From the NCBI GenBank assembly GCA_963697285.1, contig CAVONI010000011.1, positions 1,488,001 to 1,552,000 of the forward strand: a stretch of 64,000 nt of DNA. Reading direction: 5' to 3'. The translations under genes were made by a program, and so were the position numbers. Origin of the DNA: JAEUQQ01 sp963697285. Its GTDB lineage: Bacteria > Acidobacteriota > Vicinamibacteria > Vicinamibacterales > JAFNAJ01. The notes below the pieces were generated by a model. That model searched no databases. It was not told the origin of the DNA and worked only from the letters and a program-made list of their open reading frames with translations. Below, in pieces: positions 1 through 8,521 of the stretch. Numbering within the stretch: the stretch's first letter is position 1; each line of letters starts with the position of its first letter.

Positions 1-50
1 GCACAGGCAGGCTGACGCGCGGCACGCCATCTGCCTCGGGTTGGAGCAAA

Positions 51-1400
51 ATGGGAGCGATGCCCGATCTTCTCGATGACGGCACGCAGCCACGGGCGCT
101 GACGGCCGAGACGAAGTACCACCTGCTGCTGCAGATCGCCGAGCGCATCAGCGGCACGCTCGACCTCGACGTCATCCTGAACCACCTCCTCGACACCGTC
201 GGCGAGGTCGTGCCCTACGATGCGGCCGGTGTCTTCGTGCTGACGCGCGAGGACTCCGCGCTGCGGCGCGGCCATCCCCGACAGGTGATCGCGGGCATGG
301 CGTCGCGCGGGTTCCCTCCACAGCGGCCCGAACGCGACCCGATGTACCGGTTCGGACACGGCATCATCGGGCACGTGATCCTCACCGGAGAGTGCGTCGT
401 GGCACCGGACGTGCGGCAGGAGTCCAAGTACGTCGAAGGCCGGCCGCAGACCCGCTCCGAGATCGCCGTGCCCATCGTGGTCCGTGACCGCACCATCGGG
501 GCCCTGAACCTGGAGAGCGACACCTGGGGGGCGTTCTCTGCCGCCGATCTCGAGGTGCTGCACTTCTTCTCGAACGCCGCCGCCATCTCGATCGAAAAGG
601 CGATGCTCCACAGGCAGGTGCTCGAGCGGCAGGCCATCGACGGCCAGTTGCAGATCGCCCACCAGGTGCAGGCGCGCCTCCTCCCGAGGCAGGATCCCGC
701 CGTCGAGGGCTACGACATATCTGGCCTCAGCCTCCCGGCATTCGACATCGGGGGCGACTACTACGACTACATCCACCTGCCCGACGGCCGGCTCGGTCTC
801 GTCGTCGCCGACGTTGCCGGGAAGGGAATACCGGCGGCCCTGATCATGTCGACATTCCGGGCCCTGCTGCGGACGTCGGCCAGGCGCAACCCGCTCGTGT
901 CGCAGACGGTGCAGGAGATCAACACCTCGCTGGCCGAGTCGATTGGCCTGCCGGCATTCGTCACCTCGGTGTACGGCGTGCTCGAACCCGCGACGGGCCG
1001 GTTCACGTTCGCAAATTGCGGCCACAACGCCCCCCTCGTCGTCCGGGCGAACGGGACGGTCGAGCAGTTGCTCAGCAGCGGGCCGTTCCTCGGGGTGTTT
1101 GCGGGCGGCGCGTACGTCGAGCGCGAGGTGGTCGTCGAGCCCGGCGACGTGCTGGTGCTGTACACCGATGGGGTCGTCGAACTGGAGGGCGACGCCGGCG
1201 AGGACTTCGGCGTCGAACGACTGGGGTCGGTCGTCAACGCGATGCGCGGCCTCGGGGCCGGCGACATGGTCGCCGCCACGGTGTCTGCGACCCGCGATTT
1301 CGCGCACGGACGCCCTTACGCCGACGACTTCACGCTGGTCATCCTCAGGCGGAACCCACACGAGGACAGCGCGGCGACGCCGCCGCTCACCCACGACTGA
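51..1400 (+). CDS. GAF-domain PP2C (SpoIIE-type) serine phosphatase
   Basis: A 449-residue cytoplasmic protein. Residues about 20-185 form a GAF sensory domain, followed by a short helical linker and a SpoIIE/PP2C phosphatase domain (about 210-435). The phosphatase domain shows the family's acidic metal-binding motifs: GGDYYD near 243, VADVAGKG near 255, and a late LYTDGVVE followed by ADDFTL. Members of this family dephosphorylate anti-anti-sigma factors or similar partner-switch proteins in response to a ligand or redox signal sensed by the GAF domain. No STAS or anti-sigma partner is adjacent, so the target is unknown. Two ATGs (51 and 60) are possible; 51 has GGAG four bases upstream, 60 has GGGAG just before it. 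The protein is complete, and only about 50 bases of uninformative sequence precede it. Confidence 0.85.
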   Translation: MGAMPDLLDDGTQPRALTAETKYHLLLQIAERISGTLDLDVILNHLLDTVGEVVPYDAAGVFVLTREDSALRRGHPRQVIAGMASRGFPPQRPERDPMYRFGHGIIGHVILTGECVVAPDVRQESKYVEGRPQTRSEIAVPIVVRDRTIGALNLESDTWGAFSAADLEVLHFFSNAAAISIEKAMLHRQVLERQAIDGQLQIAHQVQARLLPRQDPAVEGYDISGLSLPAFDIGGDYYDYIHLPDGRLGLVVADVAGKGIPAALIMSTFRALLRTSARRNPLVSQTVQEINTSLAESIGLPAFVTSVYGVLEPATGRFTFANCGHNAPLVVRANGTVEQLLSSGPFLGVFAGGAYVEREVVVEPGDVLVLYTDGVVELEGDAGEDFGVERLGSVVNAMRGLGAGDMVAATVSATRDFAHGRPYADDFTLVILRRNPHEDSAATPPLTHD

Positions 1401-1457
1401 CCGTATCCCCGGCGCCGCGACCCGTCGATCAGGCGGGACGGCGACGCCGATCATGAC

Positions 1458-1463
1458 TACAAT
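1458..1463 (+). promoter_or_regulatory. -10-like TACAAT, leaderless start of the PPK2 gene
   Basis: TACAAT ends six bases before the ATG at 1470 and no Shine-Dalgarno sequence is present. This spacing puts the transcription start at or next to the ATG. The -35 region is poor (GGGACG at 17 bases). The same arrangement recurs at other genes in the window. Confidence 0.45.
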
Positions 1464-1469
1464 CGCCGC

Positions 1470-3005
1470 ATGTTCGAAGCCGCCGAGCTCGGTCGCACCG
1501 TCAGCAAGGACGACTACCGCGTGATCGCGCCGCCGCTTCGGGCCGACCTGCTCGATGTGCAGGTGCGCCTGCGCGATGCGCCCTTCCCCGTCATCCTCGT
1601 GTTTGCGGGCGTGGGCGGGGCCGGCAAGGGCGAGACGGTCAACCTCCTCAACGAGTGGATGGACCCGCGCTGGCTGGTGACGCGCGCGTTCGGCACGCCG
1701 TCCGAAGAAGAGCGGGAGCGCCCCGAGTACTGGCGCTACTGGTTGAACCTCCCACCGCGCGGCCGGATCGGGATGTTCCTGAGTTCGTGGTACTCGACGC
1801 CCGTGCTCGATCGCGTCTACCGGCGCATCGACGCCGGCGTCTACGCCGAGCAGCTCAATCGCATCGTCGATTTCGAGCGGACGCTCGCCGACTCGGGCGC
1901 GCTCATCCTGAAGTTCTGGATGCACCTCGACAAGGCGCGGCAGGAGGAACGCCTGACGAGGCTGGAGAAGGATCCGCTGACCCGGTGGCGCGTTACCAAG
2001 CTGGAATGGAAGCACTGGCGGATGTACGACCGCTTCCTGGACGCCGCGGAACGCGCCATCCGACACACCAGCCGTGGTGCCGCCCCATGGGTCATCGTCG
2101 AGGGCGCCGATCCGAACTACCGGAGCCTGGCTGTCGCGAGCGCGGTGCGTGACGCCATCCGCCAGCGCCTCGAGACACCGGCACAGGCCGAGGCGCGCAC
2201 GCCACACGTGTCGAAGATCGTCGCCGTGCCAAAGGCGCCTGCCCGCGCGTCGGCACGCGTGCCGGCCGTCCAGCCGCCCGTGGCGACGACCACGACCATC
2301 CTCGGCCACCTCGACATGAGCCTGCGGCTCGACAAGAAAGACGCCGCGCGCAAGATCGAGCAGTGGCAGGGACGCCTGAACCAGCTGCAGCGCAAGGCGG
2401 CGGCACGCGGGATCTCGACGGTCATGGTGTTCGAGGGATGGGACGCCGCTGGCAAGGGCGGCGCCATCCGCCGCATCACGAGCGCGCTCGACGCGCGCGA
2501 ATACCAGGTGATCCAGATCGCGGCGCCCACCGACGAAGAGCGGGCGCACCACTACCTGTGGCGATTCTGGCGGCACCTCTCGCGCGCCGGCCGCGTCACG
2601 CTCTTCGACCGGAGTTGGTACGGCCGCGTGCTCGTCGAACGCGTCGAGGGCTTCGCATCGGAACCCGAGTGGATGCGCGCCTACGGCGAGATCAACCAGT
2701 TCGAGGATCAGCTCGTGAGCGCCGGGACCGTCCTGGTGAAGTACTGGCTCCACGTCACGCCCGACGAGCAGCTGCGCCGGTTCAAGGATCGCCAGTCGAC
2801 CGAGTGGAAGCGGTGGAAGATCACCGACGAGGACTGGCGCAACCGCAAGCAGTGGCCCGCGTACGAACTCGCCGTCAACGACATGGTCGAGCGCACGAGC
2901 ACCCATGCCGCCCCGTGGACACTGGTCGAGGCCGACGACAAGGCCTACGCACGCGTGAAGGTGCTTCGCACCGCGTGCGATCGCCTGCGCGAAGCGCTGG
3001 AGTGA
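1470..3005 (+). CDS. pap: Two-domain polyphosphate kinase 2 (polyphosphate:AMP phosphotransferase type)
   Basis: A 511-residue protein made of two fused PPK2 domains (about 1-235 and 280-505), the length and architecture of class II PPK2/Pap enzymes, which phosphorylate AMP to ADP using polyphosphate. The C-terminal domain has an intact Walker A (GWDAAGKGG near 324) and the lid/Walker B motif FDRSWYGR. The N-terminal domain keeps Walker A (GVGGAGKGE) but has FLSSWYS where FDRSWY is expected, so its catalytic Asp and Arg are missing; in class II enzymes the C-terminal domain carries the activity. The linker (about 235-285) is Ala/Pro/Val rich. Substrate class (AMP rather than ADP or GDP) is inferred from the fused architecture. 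It follows the phosphatase gene by 69 bases but has its own -10-like element. Confidence 0.88.
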   Translation: MFEAAELGRTVSKDDYRVIAPPLRADLLDVQVRLRDAPFPVILVFAGVGGAGKGETVNLLNEWMDPRWLVTRAFGTPSEEERERPEYWRYWLNLPPRGRIGMFLSSWYSTPVLDRVYRRIDAGVYAEQLNRIVDFERTLADSGALILKFWMHLDKARQEERLTRLEKDPLTRWRVTKLEWKHWRMYDRFLDAAERAIRHTSRGAAPWVIVEGADPNYRSLAVASAVRDAIRQRLETPAQAEARTPHVSKIVAVPKAPARASARVPAVQPPVATTTTILGHLDMSLRLDKKDAARKIEQWQGRLNQLQRKAAARGISTVMVFEGWDAAGKGGAIRRITSALDAREYQVIQIAAPTDEERAHHYLWRFWRHLSRAGRVTLFDRSWYGRVLVERVEGFASEPEWMRAYGEINQFEDQLVSAGTVLVKYWLHVTPDEQLRRFKDRQSTEWKRWKITDEDWRNRKQWPAYELAVNDMVERTSTHAAPWTLVEADDKAYARVKVLRTACDRLREALE

Positions 3006-3009
3006 ATCC

Positions 3010-3039
3010 GGGTCGCCTGCTGGCACACAGGGGCGACCC
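3010..3039 (+). terminator. GC-rich hairpin between pap and the oxidase genes
   Basis: GGGTCGCC (3010-3017) pairs perfectly with GGCGACCC (3032-3039) across a 14-base loop, beginning just after the pap stop codon. No T-run follows, so it may be a weak or factor-assisted terminator or an mRNA-stabilising hairpin. Confidence 0.4.
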
Positions 3040-3057
3040 TCACGTGAGCGTGCCGTC

Positions 3058-4788
3058 ATGAACTACCCGCTCTGGGACATCCCCGCCGGCGGCCTCTTCA
3101 TCGCCGCCATCGCCATCCTCCACGTCTTCGTCTCGCACTTCGCGGTCGGCGGCGGGCTCTTCCTCGTGCTCACCGAACGCCGCGCGCGACGAGACGACGA
3201 CGCGGCGCTGCTCGACTACGTCAGGCGGCACAGCAGGTTCTTCATCCTCGTCACGCTGGTGTTCGGCGCCGTCACCGGCGTCGGCATCTGGTTCATCATC
3301 GGGCTCGTCCACCCGTCGGCGACCTCGTCGCTCATCCAGTTGTTCGTCTGGTTCTGGGCCATCGAGTGGACGTTCTTCATCGTCGAGATCGCCGCGGCCC
3401 TGGTCTACTACTACGGCTGGGATCGGCTGACGCCGGCCGTGCACGTGCGCGTTGGCTGGATCTACGCGATCTCGGCGTGGATGAGCCTCGTCGTCATCAA
3501 CGGCATCCTGACGTTCATGCTCACGCCCGGCGACTGGATCGCATCGGGTGACATCTGGGACGCGTTCTTCAATCCGACCTACTGGCCTGCGCTGGTCGCG
3601 CGCACCGCCGCCGCCATCGGCCTCGCCGGTCTCTACGCGCTCCTGACGGCCTCGTGGATGCCCGACGGCACGCTCAAGCGGCAACTCGCACAGCTCGCCG
3701 GCGTGCGCTGGGTGCTCCCGATGGCGATCGCGCTCCCGCTCTCACTGGCGTGGTACCTGTGGGCGGCCGGGCAGGCGGGCGTCGACGTCGCGGGCGTGTT
3801 CGGCATGGCCGACGGCCGAGCACCCGGCGTCGCCGGTGCGTTCGGCGACGCGTTCCGTGCCGTCGCGCTGGGCGCAACGAGCGGGTATCCCGTGGCACGT
3901 CTCGCGGCACTCGCCGCCGCAGCCAGCGGCGTCGGCCTCGTGCTGATCCTCGTCGTCGGCGTCCTGCGTCGTCCCGCGAGCTTCGGACCGATGACCGTGG
4001 CCCCGATGATGCTGCTGGGACTCGTCACGTTCGGCGGCACGGAGTTCGTTCGCGAAGTCCTGCGCAAGCCGTACGTCCTGGCGCAGACGATGTTCGTCAA
4101 CGGCGTGAGGCTCGGACCTGCGTCCGATCCGTTCGCCATCGAACAGTTGAATGCGAAAGGCGTGCTCGCGTCGGCCAATTACGTGCGGCCGCAGAACGCG
4201 CATCTCGCGGCCGACGACACGATCGGCCGGCTCGAGGCCGACGGCGAGGCCGTCGCGCGCCTGCTCTGCGCGTCGTGCCACACGCGCGATGGATACCTGG
4301 CCCTGCGTCCACTGGTCACCGGACGAAGCGTCGGCGCGCTCGAGAACACCATCGCGAAGCTGGCGGTCGCCGTGGATGGCGACGGACGCCCATCCGCATG
4401 GACGACTCCGCACGTGCGTCTGCGGACGTGGCGCGGGCGCCAGATGCCGCCCTTTGCCGGCACAGACGCCGAGCGTCACGCGCTGGCCGTGTACCTGGCG
4501 ATGCTTGGCGGAGCGACACGAGAACAGGTGGTGGCAGAGGCGACGTCGAGCGACGCGGGTCGCGCGTATGTCGACGACAACTGCGCGATGTGCCACGGCG
4601 CCGATGCCGAGTGGCCGTTCGCGGGTCGTCGGGCACGAACGGCGGATGCGTTCTACGAGATGCTCGGACGCCTCCCGGAGATCAACGACGTGATGCCGCC
4701 GTTCGAAGGCGACGAGGCCCTGCGTCGCGCGGTCGCGTCGCACCTTGCGGGCCTCACGGCGACGGGCGCGTCGAGCGAGGTGAAGTGA
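3058..4788 (+). CDS. Cytochrome bd-superfamily (CydA-like) subunit with C-terminal diheme cytochrome c
   Basis: A 576-residue membrane protein. Residues 1-370 contain about nine transmembrane helices. The first four match CydA of cytochrome bd: His22/His27 in helix 1 (LHVFVSHFAVGGG), the acidic pair Glu103 and Glu110, and GWDRL at 120-124, which is identical to the CydA motif. There is no long Q-loop. Residues about 395-570 hold two c-type heme sites, CASCH (404-408) and CAMCH (509-513). The combination suggests a bd-family oxygen reductase that takes electrons from cytochrome c or through its own c hemes rather than from quinol. This fits the OR-type branches described for the bd superfamily. 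The stop codon overlaps the start of the next gene by one base, so the two subunits are probably co-translated. Electron donor and oxidase activity are inferences. Confidence 0.78.
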   Translation: MNYPLWDIPAGGLFIAAIAILHVFVSHFAVGGGLFLVLTERRARRDDDAALLDYVRRHSRFFILVTLVFGAVTGVGIWFIIGLVHPSATSSLIQLFVWFWAIEWTFFIVEIAAALVYYYGWDRLTPAVHVRVGWIYAISAWMSLVVINGILTFMLTPGDWIASGDIWDAFFNPTYWPALVARTAAAIGLAGLYALLTASWMPDGTLKRQLAQLAGVRWVLPMAIALPLSLAWYLWAAGQAGVDVAGVFGMADGRAPGVAGAFGDAFRAVALGATSGYPVARLAALAAAASGVGLVLILVVGVLRRPASFGPMTVAPMMLLGLVTFGGTEFVREVLRKPYVLAQTMFVNGVRLGPASDPFAIEQLNAKGVLASANYVRPQNAHLAADDTIGRLEADGEAVARLLCASCHTRDGYLALRPLVTGRSVGALENTIAKLAVAVDGDGRPSAWTTPHVRLRTWRGRQMPPFAGTDAERHALAVYLAMLGGATREQVVAEATSSDAGRAYVDDNCAMCHGADAEWPFAGRRARTADAFYEMLGRLPEINDVMPPFEGDEALRRAVASHLAGLTATGASSEVK

Positions 4789-5924
4789 TGTCGCCGCTGC
4801 TGATGCTGAACCTGACGGTGCCGTTGCCAGACCCGCTTCCCCAGCCGGCGCCGACGCTGCTGCTGTGGGGGCTGCTGCTGCTGACGTTCTTCCTGCACCT
4901 CGTGCCGATGAACCTGGCGCTGGGGGGATCGCTCCTGGGCGTCGTGGCGCGCCTCCGCGGGCGCGGGAATCGGGATCCGCACGCGCGCACGCTGACCGCG
5001 TGGTTCGCGAAGGCCCTCCCGACCATCATGGCGGCGACGATCAGCTTCGGGGTCGCGCCGCTCCTGTTCGTGCAGGTGCTCTACGGGCGCGCGCTGTTCG
5101 GCAGCTCCGTCATCATGGCGTGGTGGTGGCTCTCGGTCGTGGGGCTGGTCATCGTCGCGTACTACGGCGCCTATCGCCTGGCCTTCCGCGCAGCGTCTGA
5201 CACGGCAAGCCAGGCGGTGCTGGCGCTGAGCGTGGCGGCCATCCTCGTGCTGGTCGCCTTCATCTACACCAACAACATGTCGCTGATGTTGCGCGTTGGC
5301 GAGTTCCCGATGATGACGCTGGACGGCACGTCGGGATGGCTCCTCAACCTCGATGACCGGGCACTCGTGCCGCGTTACCTGCACATGCTGCTTGGCGCCA
5401 CCGGTGTCGCCGGCGCGGCGACCGCCCTGCTGGGATGGATGCGTTGCGCGAGTGATCCGGCCTTCGGCCGTTGGGCGATGCGTTACGGCAGCGGTTGGGC
5501 GGCGGTCGCGAGCTTCGTCAACGCGATCGTGGGGAGTTGGTGGCTGATGTCGCTGCCGCGCGATGTGCTGTGGCGGCTCGCGGGCCGCGATGCCGGCGCG
5601 ACCGTCGTCCTCATGATCGGCGTGTCGCTCGGCCTCGTCACGGTGATGGCCTTTGCGCTGGCATCGAGGGCCGCCGACCCCATCCCTGCGGTGCGCGTCG
5701 GCCTCGCGACGCTGCTCGCCACCCTGCCGGCGATGATCTTCACGCGCGACCAGGTGCGCGAATCGGCGTTCATCGCCGCTGGGCTCGGCGAGGCCGCGCG
5801 CGTCGAGCCGCAGTGGATGCCGATCGTGATCTTCGTCGTCCTGCTGCTCGCCGCCGTGGGAACGATAGGCTGGATGCTGCGCGCGCTCGTCCGCGGCCCG
5901 TCGCCACGGCACGGCGATCGCTAG
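4788..5924 (+). CDS. Membrane partner subunit of the CydA-like cytochrome c oxidase
   Basis: A 378-residue protein with about nine predicted transmembrane helices. It starts at the ATG overlapping the upstream TGA (TGATG); the open frame extends further upstream only as an out-of-frame shadow of the first subunit. Helix 1 has LHLVPMNLALGG with His37, closely resembling LHVFVSHFAVGG in the first subunit. It may therefore be a divergent paralogue, like the two-CydA (CydAA') arrangements, rather than a classical CydB. It has no CXXCH motif. Its role is inferred entirely from the overlap and the topology. I cannot assign heme ligands beyond the conserved helix-1 His. No other respiratory genes or maturation factors (such as cydCD) are nearby. 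Confidence 0.65.
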   Translation: MSPLLMLNLTVPLPDPLPQPAPTLLLWGLLLLTFFLHLVPMNLALGGSLLGVVARLRGRGNRDPHARTLTAWFAKALPTIMAATISFGVAPLLFVQVLYGRALFGSSVIMAWWWLSVVGLVIVAYYGAYRLAFRAASDTASQAVLALSVAAILVLVAFIYTNNMSLMLRVGEFPMMTLDGTSGWLLNLDDRALVPRYLHMLLGATGVAGAATALLGWMRCASDPAFGRWAMRYGSGWAAVASFVNAIVGSWWLMSLPRDVLWRLAGRDAGATVVLMIGVSLGLVTVMAFALASRAADPIPAVRVGLATLLATLPAMIFTRDQVRESAFIAAGLGEAARVEPQWMPIVIFVVLLLAAVGTIGWMLRALVRGPSPRHGDR

Positions 5925-6029
5925 CCTGACGCCCCCGGAAGGCATTGCATGCCACCCGTGTCCCCGGCCCCTCGGCGAATCGGAACCCGCCGGTGTCGAA
6001 ATCCCCCGGTCCGCTTCCGCATTCGAACC

Positions 6030-6146
6030 AATTGGGGTCAGACCCCAATTCCCGCGAATTGCCCGACCTGAGCCGCACCGCCCCCCGCCAATACATGCAA
6101 TCGGCAGGGCGGAAGGCGAGGAATGGGCAATTGGGGTCAGACCCCA
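6030..6146. repeat. Pair of near-identical palindromes (TTGGGGTCAGACCCCAA)
   Basis: A perfect palindrome with 10-base arms (AATTGGGGTC, centre A, GACCCCAATT) at 6030-6050 recurs at 6130-6146 with 8-base arms. The 79 bases between them begin and end with related AATTGCCC/GGGCAATT sequence, so the whole looks like a small mobile or recombined element bounded by palindromes. It fills most of the gap between the oxidase gene and the convergent peptidase. The GGGGTC core resembles the REP1 stem found elsewhere in the window. Confidence 0.6.
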
Positions 6147-6190
6147 AGTGACGCGCGGTGTCAGGGTGACAACGGGGGTGGTCGGCGACG

Positions 6191-8362
6191 CTACTTGAAC
6201 TGACGGGTGAAGAAGGCCTCGATGGCGCCGTTCACGCGGAGCTGGTTCGCGTAGCGCATCCAGTGGTGCGTATCGTCGACAATGACGAGTTCCTCGAACG
6301 GCACGTGCTGCGCTTCGAGGCGCCGCGCAAGATCGACGGTCTGGCTGAAGCGCACGTTGCGGTCGTCATCGCCGTGGATGAGCAGCACGGGCGAGCGCCA
6401 GGTCGGCACAGATGATACCGGCGACGACGACCACGCGACCTCGAGCGCCCTCGCGCGATCGTTCGGCTCGAGTGCTGTGCGTGCCAGCGCCGCCTGCAGC
6501 GCGGCGCCCGCTCCCGAGTCGGCGGCCGTGAAGTCGTGCACACCGTGGATATCGACGCCGGCCGCGAAGATCGCGGAGTCACGCCCCAGCGCAAGCGCCG
6601 TGAGGAATCCGCCGTACGATCCGCCGTAGATGCCGACGCGCGCCGGGTCGACCTGCGCGAGCGAACGTAAGTACAACCCCGCCGCCTTCACGTCGCGATA
6701 CTCCGATGCGCCCTGCGCTCCGGCGTCTCGCGGGCGGTGAAACGCATATCCATACCCGATGCCGAGGCGATAGTTGATCGACAACACCACGAAGCCGCGA
6801 CTCGCCAGATACTGGTTCATCGCGTAGGCGTTGGCGTAGTAGTCCGAGTAGTTCCAACCGAGCAGCATCTGCCTCGGCGGCCCGCCGTGCACGTACACGA
6901 TGGCCGGACGTTTCGCACTGCTGCCCACCGGCACGTCGAACAACTGCGCGTGCACCACCACGCCGTCCTCGGCCGTGTAACTCACGGCCCGCGGCACGAC
7001 GAGCCGCGCAGCCGGGAAACCTGCGGGGATGCGATCGGACGCGAGCAGGCGCTCGCCGCCACCGCCCAGAGGACGGACGGCCACCTGCGGCGGTCGCTGC
7101 GCCGTCGCCGAGATGTAGACCAGCCACTGCCCATCGCCGGTCACCACCGGCGACCACTCGAGTCCTGTCCCGGGGGTCAGCACCTCGGGCGCCGTGCGCT
7201 CGACACTGGCACGCACGACGTGACGCCGGTGGAGGTCCAGCGCGTCGGGACCGGTGTTCGCCGCGAACACCACCTCACGGCCACCGGGGACAAGCCTGAC
7301 GTGTTCGGCCATGTAGTTCCCAGGTGTCAGCAACCCCGCCGCCCCCCCGCCTGCACCCACGGCGTAGAGATGCGGCCACCCGTCCTCGTACGACAGGAAG
7401 ACGATGCGATCGCCAGACGCCCACTGCAGGTTCGTGGTGCCGTGCGTCGTTGGCACGGATCCCTGCAACGTCTCTGGTGCCTTCCACACCTGGCGTCCTG
7501 CGCCGGTCGACACATCGGCAACCCAGATGGCCCATGGCTGGTGTCGGGGCTCGAGGACGGATGCGGGTGCGCCACCAACGCCAGGACGCCGCACGAAGGC
7601 GACGCGCGTACCGTCGCCAGACCAGCGTGGGCTGCCGTCGCGCGACGTGCTCGGCGCAAGCCATGTGATTGGCGACTGCGCATCCCGATACACGCCCACG
7701 AACGCGTGATCGCCGCGATTCGACACGAAGGCGAGCGCCCGCCCGTCGGGCGACCATCGCGCATCGGCACTGGTGCCGTGCGCGGCGAGCACGCGCGTCG
7801 CCGGAGCGGAACCGTCGATGGGCGCCATCCAGATCTGGCGATCGCGCTCGATCGCCACGACATCCGACCTGGGGGAGATCACCGGTGCGTCGCCGGCACC
7901 GAGCGGCCGCGGATCGCCACCGGTGAACGGCACCGTCCACACGCCCACTTCGGGCGGCAACGGCGCGCCGCCTGGATTCACCGGCAGCCCATCGTCCCAG
8001 TTGGACCCGTGGTCACCGCCGCGCACGTACACGACGTGGCGGCCGTCGGCCGACAACGACACCGACGTCAGTTCCTGCCCATCGTCGGCGGAATAGCTGG
8101 TGAGCCGGCGGGCCACCCATTCGGGCGCCTCGGCCACCCACACGTTGCGGATGCCCTGCTCGTTCATCGCCCACGCGATGCGGCTGCCGGTCGCGGCGGC
8201 GGTGAGCTCGTTCGGGAACGGATAGCTCCGGACCTGTTCGAGCGTGAACGCGGGAGCGCTGCCATCCACCTGCGCCGCCGCGGGGGCGATGGCTACGAGG
8301 ATGGTAGCGGCGAAGATCCCGATGGTGGCGGTTGCGCGCCGAATCACGAACGACGTTCCCAT
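6191..8362 (-). CDS. Secreted S9-family prolyl oligopeptidase-like peptidase
   Basis: A 723-residue exported serine peptidase. A signal peptide (about 1-30, ending APAAAQ) is followed by a beta-propeller of WD40/TolB-like blades (about 35-450) and a C-terminal alpha/beta hydrolase domain (about 470-720). The catalytic triad is visible: Ser582 in GGSYGG, an Asp within GDDDR (665-667) and His699 or His700 in DDTHHW. The order and spacing match the S9C acylaminoacyl-peptidase/DPP group, which cleave short peptides in the periplasm. The start is ATG 8362, because GGAGG lies six bases upstream; an upstream in-frame ATG at 8395 has no such site and would disrupt the leader. It is transcribed alone, converging with the oxidase operon. 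Confidence 0.87.
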   Translation of the reverse strand: MGTSFVIRRATATIGIFAATILVAIAPAAAQVDGSAPAFTLEQVRSYPFPNELTAAATGSRIAWAMNEQGIRNVWVAEAPEWVARRLTSYSADDGQELTSVSLSADGRHVVYVRGGDHGSNWDDGLPVNPGGAPLPPEVGVWTVPFTGGDPRPLGAGDAPVISPRSDVVAIERDRQIWMAPIDGSAPATRVLAAHGTSADARWSPDGRALAFVSNRGDHAFVGVYRDAQSPITWLAPSTSRDGSPRWSGDGTRVAFVRRPGVGGAPASVLEPRHQPWAIWVADVSTGAGRQVWKAPETLQGSVPTTHGTTNLQWASGDRIVFLSYEDGWPHLYAVGAGGGAAGLLTPGNYMAEHVRLVPGGREVVFAANTGPDALDLHRRHVVRASVERTAPEVLTPGTGLEWSPVVTGDGQWLVYISATAQRPPQVAVRPLGGGGERLLASDRIPAGFPAARLVVPRAVSYTAEDGVVVHAQLFDVPVGSSAKRPAIVYVHGGPPRQMLLGWNYSDYYANAYAMNQYLASRGFVVLSINYRLGIGYGYAFHRPRDAGAQGASEYRDVKAAGLYLRSLAQVDPARVGIYGGSYGGFLTALALGRDSAIFAAGVDIHGVHDFTAADSGAGAALQAALARTALEPNDRARALEVAWSSSPVSSVPTWRSPVLLIHGDDDRNVRFSQTVDLARRLEAQHVPFEELVIVDDTHHWMRYANQLRVNGAIEAFFTRQFK

Positions 8363-8476
8363 GTGAGGCCTCCGAAACCGCGAGCATCCTGCCACGACGA
8401 GGCGCAGGTGTCACGCGAGTGACGGGGCGCGGGAGGCCGCCTGCACGACGGTGCCTCTGGATGGAGCGCACACTAC

Positions 8477-8520
8477 GGGGTCAGGTCTTGAAAAATGCGA
8501 TAAAGAAAGACGTGACCCCT
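8477..8520 (-). repeat. REP1 element downstream of the ROK kinase
   Basis: An imperfect hairpin. Read on the minus strand, GGGGTCA-C-GTCTT pairs with AAGAC-C-TGACCCC with a single C/C mismatch and an A/T-rich loop. It begins one or two bases after the TAA of the ROK gene (8522-8524). Further copies lie at 10061, 30802 and 40128-40226, with a fragment at 35677. Confidence 0.75.
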
Positions 8521-8521
8521 T

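Noticed and set aside
5945..6151. 68-codon plus-strand frame after the oxidase genes
   Set aside because: It is built from the two palindromes (both contain QLGSDP); it is repeat, not gene.
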